This document shows, in pieces, positions 60,803 through 64,000 of a DNA stretch of 64,000 bases. The notes under the pieces were generated by a model. The model ran no database searches. It was not told where the DNA came from and was given only the letters and a program-made list of their open reading frames with translations. Position numbers and translations under genes: made by a program. Origin of the DNA: Eubacterium sp. 1001713B170207_170306_E7 (GTDB lineage: Bacteria; Bacillota; Clostridia; Eubacteriales; Eubacteriaceae); the NCBI RefSeq assembly GCF_015547515.1, contig NZ_JADMVE010000010.1:62001-126000 (forward strand), written 5' to 3'. Numbering within the stretch: the first letter of the stretch is position 1; every line of letters begins with the position of its first letter.

Positions 60803-61906
60803 ATGTTAAAAAAAGAAGGACAAGTCAGAATTCCAAGCGGTTGTGCGATCTCGGGAATCATCCATAAAAAGGGAAAGCCCACGATTAACGGCAGTCAGAT
60901 TGTGGATTCCATCGCGGTGATGCACGACCGGTCCAACGGTCTGGGCGGCGGCTTCGCAGGGTATGGGATTTACCCTGAATACGCAGATTCCTACGCATTC
61001 CATGTCTTTTATGACGACTTCAAAGCCAGACAGGAAACCGAGCGTTATCTGGATAAATACTTTGATGTGGTTAACCTGAGCCGGATACCGGTGCGTAAAA
61101 ATAAAAACATCAAGGACGAGCCTTTGATATGGCGCTATTTCGTCGATCCCATCTTCACCAAGATACAGGAGGAAAAAGGGGAAATCGATGAGGAAAAGTT
61201 TATCGTTGATACGGTGTTCTACATTAATACCTACATCGACGGCGCCTATATCTTTTCAAGCGGAAAGAACATGGGCGTTTTTAAAGCGGTCGGCTTTCCT
61301 GAGGATGTCGGTGATTTTTACAAGCTTGAGGAATACGACGGCTATTGCTGGACTGCCCATGGCCGTTATCCGACCAATACGCCAGGCTGGTGGGGAGGCG
61401 CCCATCCCTTTGCTCTTCTGGACTACTCGGTGGTGCACAATGGGGAAATTTCCTCCTACGACGCAAACCGCCGTTTTATTGAAATGTTTGATTATAAATG
61501 TACACTCCTGACTGACACCGAGGTCATTACCTATATTATTGATTTCCTGAACCGTAAACAGGTCTTTGATTTTGAGGATATTGCCAGCATCATCGCCGCG
61601 CCCTTCTGGGAGGAAATTGAAAAGCTGGCGCCGGATAAGGCCAAACGTTTTAAAACCCTGCGCAATACCTTTGCCAGTTTGCTGATAACCGGCCCCTTTT
61701 CCATCATGTGCGGCTTTACCGACGGCCTGATGGCCTTAAATGACCGGCTCAAGCTGCGTTCGATGGTAGCCGGAGAAAAGGACGATGTGGTCTATATTGC
61801 CAGTGAGGAAAGCGCCATCCGCGCGGTGTGTCCGGATGTGGGCAATATCTGGGCGCCAAAGGGCGGTGAGCCTATCATTGTTCGAGTAAACCGGGAAGGA
61901 GAATAA
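60803..61906 (+). CDS. Split glutamate synthase, class II glutamine amidotransferase subunit
   Basis: 367 residues. Ntn-type glutaminase domain: the nucleophile Cys at residue 14 (PSGCAISGIIHKKGKP) must be exposed by removal of a short propeptide. HGRYPTNTPGWWGGAHPFALLDYSVVHNGEISS is the expected glutamine-binding region. It releases ammonia from glutamine for the FMN subunit encoded next. ATG at 60803 follows AAGGAGAG, which excludes a longer in-frame start. 3 nt before the next gene. This separate-subunit form is the 'archaeal-type' glutamate synthase, also found in Clostridia and Thermotogales. Confidence 0.9.
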   Translation: MLKKEGQVRIPSGCAISGIIHKKGKPTINGSQIVDSIAVMHDRSNGLGGGFAGYGIYPEYADSYAFHVFYDDFKARQETERYLDKYFDVVNLSRIPVRKNKNIKDEPLIWRYFVDPIFTKIQEEKGEIDEEKFIVDTVFYINTYIDGAYIFSSGKNMGVFKAVGFPEDVGDFYKLEEYDGYCWTAHGRYPTNTPGWWGGAHPFALLDYSVVHNGEISSYDANRRFIEMFDYKCTLLTDTEVITYIIDFLNRKQVFDFEDIASIIAAPFWEEIEKLAPDKAKRFKTLRNTFASLLITGPFSIMCGFTDGLMALNDRLKLRSMVAGEKDDVVYIASEESAIRAVCPDVGNIWAPKGGEPIIVRVNREGE

Positions 61907-61909
61907 ACA

Positions 61910-63415
61910 ATGGGAATCAACTATATTTATCCGCAATATGAAATTGTCAGAAATCCAGACCGCTGCATCAAATGCCGTGTCTGTGAGCGGCAGTGCTCCA
62001 ATGAGGTGCACCGCTATGATGCCGAGCTGGATATTATGAGAGCAGATGAAACTGGCTGTGTGGACTGCCAGCGCTGTGTGAGCATGTGTCCTACCCGTGC
62101 GCTCAAGATTGTCAAGACCGATAACCAGTTCAAGGAAAATAATAACTGGAAGCAAAGCACCATCGAGGAGGTTTACCGTCAGGCAGGAAGCGGCGGCGTT
62201 CTGCTGTCCTCCATGGGGAACCCCAACGAATACCCGGTATACTGGGATAAAATGCTGATCAACGCAAGCCAGGTAACCAACCCATCCATTGATCCTCTGC
62301 GTGAGCCCATGGAGACTAAGGTGTTCCTGGGTAAAAAGCCCGGTCAGCTGGAAATGGATAAAGAGGGAAACATCATTTCCGAGATTCCACCGCAGATTGA
62401 ACTGGAGCTGCCTGTGATGTTTTCGGCCATGTCTTACGGCTCCATCAGCGAAAATGCCCACAAGTCCCTTGCCCGGGCAGCCACCGAGCTTGGAACCTGC
62501 TACAATACTGGCGAGGGCGGGTTGAATAAGGGCCTGTACCAGTACGGCCCCAACACCATCGTTCAGGTGGCCTCCGGACGTTTTGGCGTGCATGAGGATT
62601 ATCTGATGGCTGGCGCCGCCATTGAAATCAAAATGGGACAGGGCGCAAAGCCCGGGATTGGCGGTCATCTGCCCGGTAAAAAAATCGGGGAAAAGGTGTC
62701 AAAAACACGTATGATTCCAGAGGGAGCGGACGCGATCTCGCCGGCCCCGCATCATGATATTTATTCCATAGAGGATCTGCGTCAGCTGATCTTTTCGCTA
62801 AAGGAAGCCACCGGCTATACCAAACCGGTGATTGTCAAAATCGCCGCAGTCCACAATGTGGCCGCCATTGCGTCGGGCATTGCGCGTTCCGGCGCGGACA
62901 TTATCGCGATTGACGGCTTTCGGGGCGGCACCGGGGCAGCGCCGACCCGTATCCGGGATAACGTCGGGATTCCCGTTGAGCTGGCGCTGGCGTCAGTGGA
63001 CCAGCGCCTGAGAGACGAACAGATCCGCAATGATATTTCCATCGTAGTCGGCGGCAGTATCCGCAGCTCTGCCGATGTTGTCAAGGCCATTGCCCTCGGC
63101 GCAGACGCCTGCTATATCGGCACAGCCGCGCTGCTGGCACTGGGGTGTCATCTGTGCCGCCACTGCCAGAGCGGACGCTGCAACTGGGGGATTGCCACCC
63201 AGCGTGAGGAGCTTGTAAAACGCCTGAATCCGGAAATCGGGGCAGAGCGCCTTACCAATCTTATGCGTGCCTGGAACCACGAAATCCAGGAAATGATGGG
63301 TGGTATGGGAATCAACTCCATTGAGTCCCTCAAGGGAAACCGTCTGATGCTGCGCGGTATCGGCCTGTCCGATAAAGAGCTGGAAATATTAGGCATAAAG
63401 CATGCGGGGGAATGA
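61910..63415 (+). CDS. Split glutamate synthase, FMN/Fe-S synthase subunit
   Basis: 501 residues. Two 4Fe-4S motifs at the N-terminus (CIKCRVCERQC, CVDCQRCVSMC) precede the FMN-binding TIM barrel with FSAMSYGSISENAHKSLARA, GEGGLNKGLYQYGPNTIVQ and GGHLPGKKIGEKVSKTR. The late Cys cluster CHLCRHCQSGRC belongs to the synthase site. It combines 2-oxoglutarate and ammonia to glutamate. ATG at 61910 is preceded by GGAAGGAG. Ferredoxin-like domains suggest reduced ferredoxin or a partner Fe-S protein as electron source. Confidence 0.92.
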   Translation: MGINYIYPQYEIVRNPDRCIKCRVCERQCSNEVHRYDAELDIMRADETGCVDCQRCVSMCPTRALKIVKTDNQFKENNNWKQSTIEEVYRQAGSGGVLLSSMGNPNEYPVYWDKMLINASQVTNPSIDPLREPMETKVFLGKKPGQLEMDKEGNIISEIPPQIELELPVMFSAMSYGSISENAHKSLARAATELGTCYNTGEGGLNKGLYQYGPNTIVQVASGRFGVHEDYLMAGAAIEIKMGQGAKPGIGGHLPGKKIGEKVSKTRMIPEGADAISPAPHHDIYSIEDLRQLIFSLKEATGYTKPVIVKIAAVHNVAAIASGIARSGADIIAIDGFRGGTGAAPTRIRDNVGIPVELALASVDQRLRDEQIRNDISIVVGGSIRSSADVVKAIALGADACYIGTAALLALGCHLCRHCQSGRCNWGIATQREELVKRLNPEIGAERLTNLMRAWNHEIQEMMGGMGINSIESLKGNRLMLRGIGLSDKELEILGIKHAGE

Positions 63416-63420
63416 CGCCG

Positions 63421-63553
63421 AGTCCAATTTCTGGAAGAAATTGGCAGCGAGTGAAAAGCGAACCGGCAGGTGAGCGGACGAGCGCATGAGGCTAACGTCT
63501 TGTTTGAAAAAGCCTTCCGAAAAAAAACAAGGCTTTTTCGAATAAAGACGCGT
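63421..63553. other. Structured intergenic element inside the glutamate synthase cluster
   Basis: Two hairpins: CCAATTTC/GAAATTGG (63424-63443) and a long one with GAAAAAGCCTT (63506-63516) and AAGGCTTTTTC (63529-63539), extended by AACGTCTT/AAAGACG. The segment is GC-richer in its first part than the neighbouring gaps. It could be a terminator or an RNA processing site, or a repeated extragenic palindrome. Confidence 0.45.
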
Positions 63554-63611
63554 TCGTGAGAAGCGATAAACAAAGGTTATATTGTAAACAAAACCGAGGA
63601 GATAATGAACG

Positions 63612-64000
63612 ATGAAACGAGTATATGTTAATGAAGAATGGTGCCTGGGCTGTCACCTGTGCGAATATCAGTGTGCTTTTGCAAACTCAGGCGAGGAGGA
63701 TATGTTTAAGGCCTTTAACAGAAAAGAAAAGCCGCTGCCGCGTATCCGCGTTGAGGACGGCGTAGAGAACGGAGAGGAAATTCATTTCGCGGTTTCCTGC
63801 CGCCACTGCAAAACGCCCTACTGCGTCAAAGGCTGCATTACCGGCGCTCTGTCGATAGGGGAAGACGGCGTGATTAAAATCGACGATACACGCTGTGTGG
63901 GCTGCCGTACCTGTATTGCCATGTGCCCTTATGGCTGTCTGGTGGTCGGTCATCATAAAACCATGCTGAAATGTGAGCTGTGCACAGAAAACGGCGGCGA
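63612..64000 (+). CDS. 4Fe-4S ferredoxin-like protein, 3' truncated by window edge
   Basis: The first 129 residues are visible. Four Cys-rich motifs are seen: CLGCHLCEYQC, CRHCKTPYCVKGC, CVGCRTCIAMCPYGC and the start of another (CELC). This is an electron-transfer subunit of the DmsB/HycB-like type. ATG at 63612 follows GAGGAG. Downstream of the glutamate synthase FMN subunit, it probably feeds electrons to it, as in split glutamate synthase clusters (inference). Confidence 0.85.
   Translation, partial: MKRVYVNEEWCLGCHLCEYQCAFANSGEEDMFKAFNRKEKPLPRIRVEDGVENGEEIHFAVSCRHCKTPYCVKGCITGALSIGEDGVIKIDDTRCVGCRTCIAMCPYGCLVVGHHKTMLKCELCTENGG

Noticed and set aside
1-64000. Prophage, insertion sequence, tRNA or rRNA genes
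   Set aside because: I found no transposase, integrase, terminal inverted-repeat pair around a coding unit, or tRNA/rRNA sequence; the repeats seen are CRISPR or short regulatory ones.

Overview
The window looks like chromosomal DNA of an anaerobic acetogenic Clostridia member, most likely the Eubacterium limosum / E. callanderi group. The evidence is four pyrrolysine-free MttB-family methyltransferases with betaine-type transporters, a complete anaerobic benzimidazole (bza) operon in the order described for E. limosum, a type III glutamine synthetase and a split 'archaeal-type' glutamate synthase. I identified the species from gene content only, not by a database search.

Layout. 1-24 kb is a quaternary-amine (methylamine-like) utilisation island: MFS-BCCT-mttB1, mttB2, an alcohol dehydrogenase, BCCT2 divergent from mttB3, then mttB4 with an MFS transporter and a GltS-like transporter. 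Three PAS/sigma-54 activators and four near-consensus -24/-12 promoters control the first three units. The mttB4 unit faces a TetR-type gene across three TATACWGTATA palindromes. Housekeeping genes (AraC-GNAT fusion, HelD-like ATPase, lipase-like hydrolase, HAD hydrolase) lie between. 26.3-34.8 kb holds bzaA-bzaB-cobT-bzaC-bzaD-bzaE behind a cobalamin riboswitch. It makes the lower ligand of the cobamide that MttB-type methyl transfer needs, although no corrinoid protein or corrinoid:THF methyltransferase is in view.

34.8-49.2 kb is a type I-B CRISPR-Cas locus in two parts. Array 1 (10 repeats) lies behind a structured leader; aroF-tyrA, a candidate small RNA and tatD follow; then comes the cas operon cas6-8b-7-5-3-4-1-2 and array 2 (17 repeats). 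aroF-tyrA is preceded by a consensus promoter, a Tyr/Phe-rich leader peptide and a terminator, which together look like a ribosome-mediated attenuator. Just upstream of the cas promoter lies a decayed two-repeat mini-array. Its spacer-like segment matches the cas promoter region at 15 of the first 16 positions, next to a TCA triplet. This looks like a crRNA-like guide that lets Cascade repress its own operon (CreR/CreA-like), and it is the most interesting signal in the window.

49.4-64 kb carries a Tm-1-like/TIM-barrel pair with an AraC regulator that has its own TIM-barrel sensor, a Pro-rich exported protein, an EamA transporter, Maf, and a nitrogen block. That block is amtB, a PII gene and type III glutamine synthetase on the minus strand, divergent from the split glutamate synthase genes on the plus strand. 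The ~800-bp divergent gap contains a probable terminated small RNA or attenuator.
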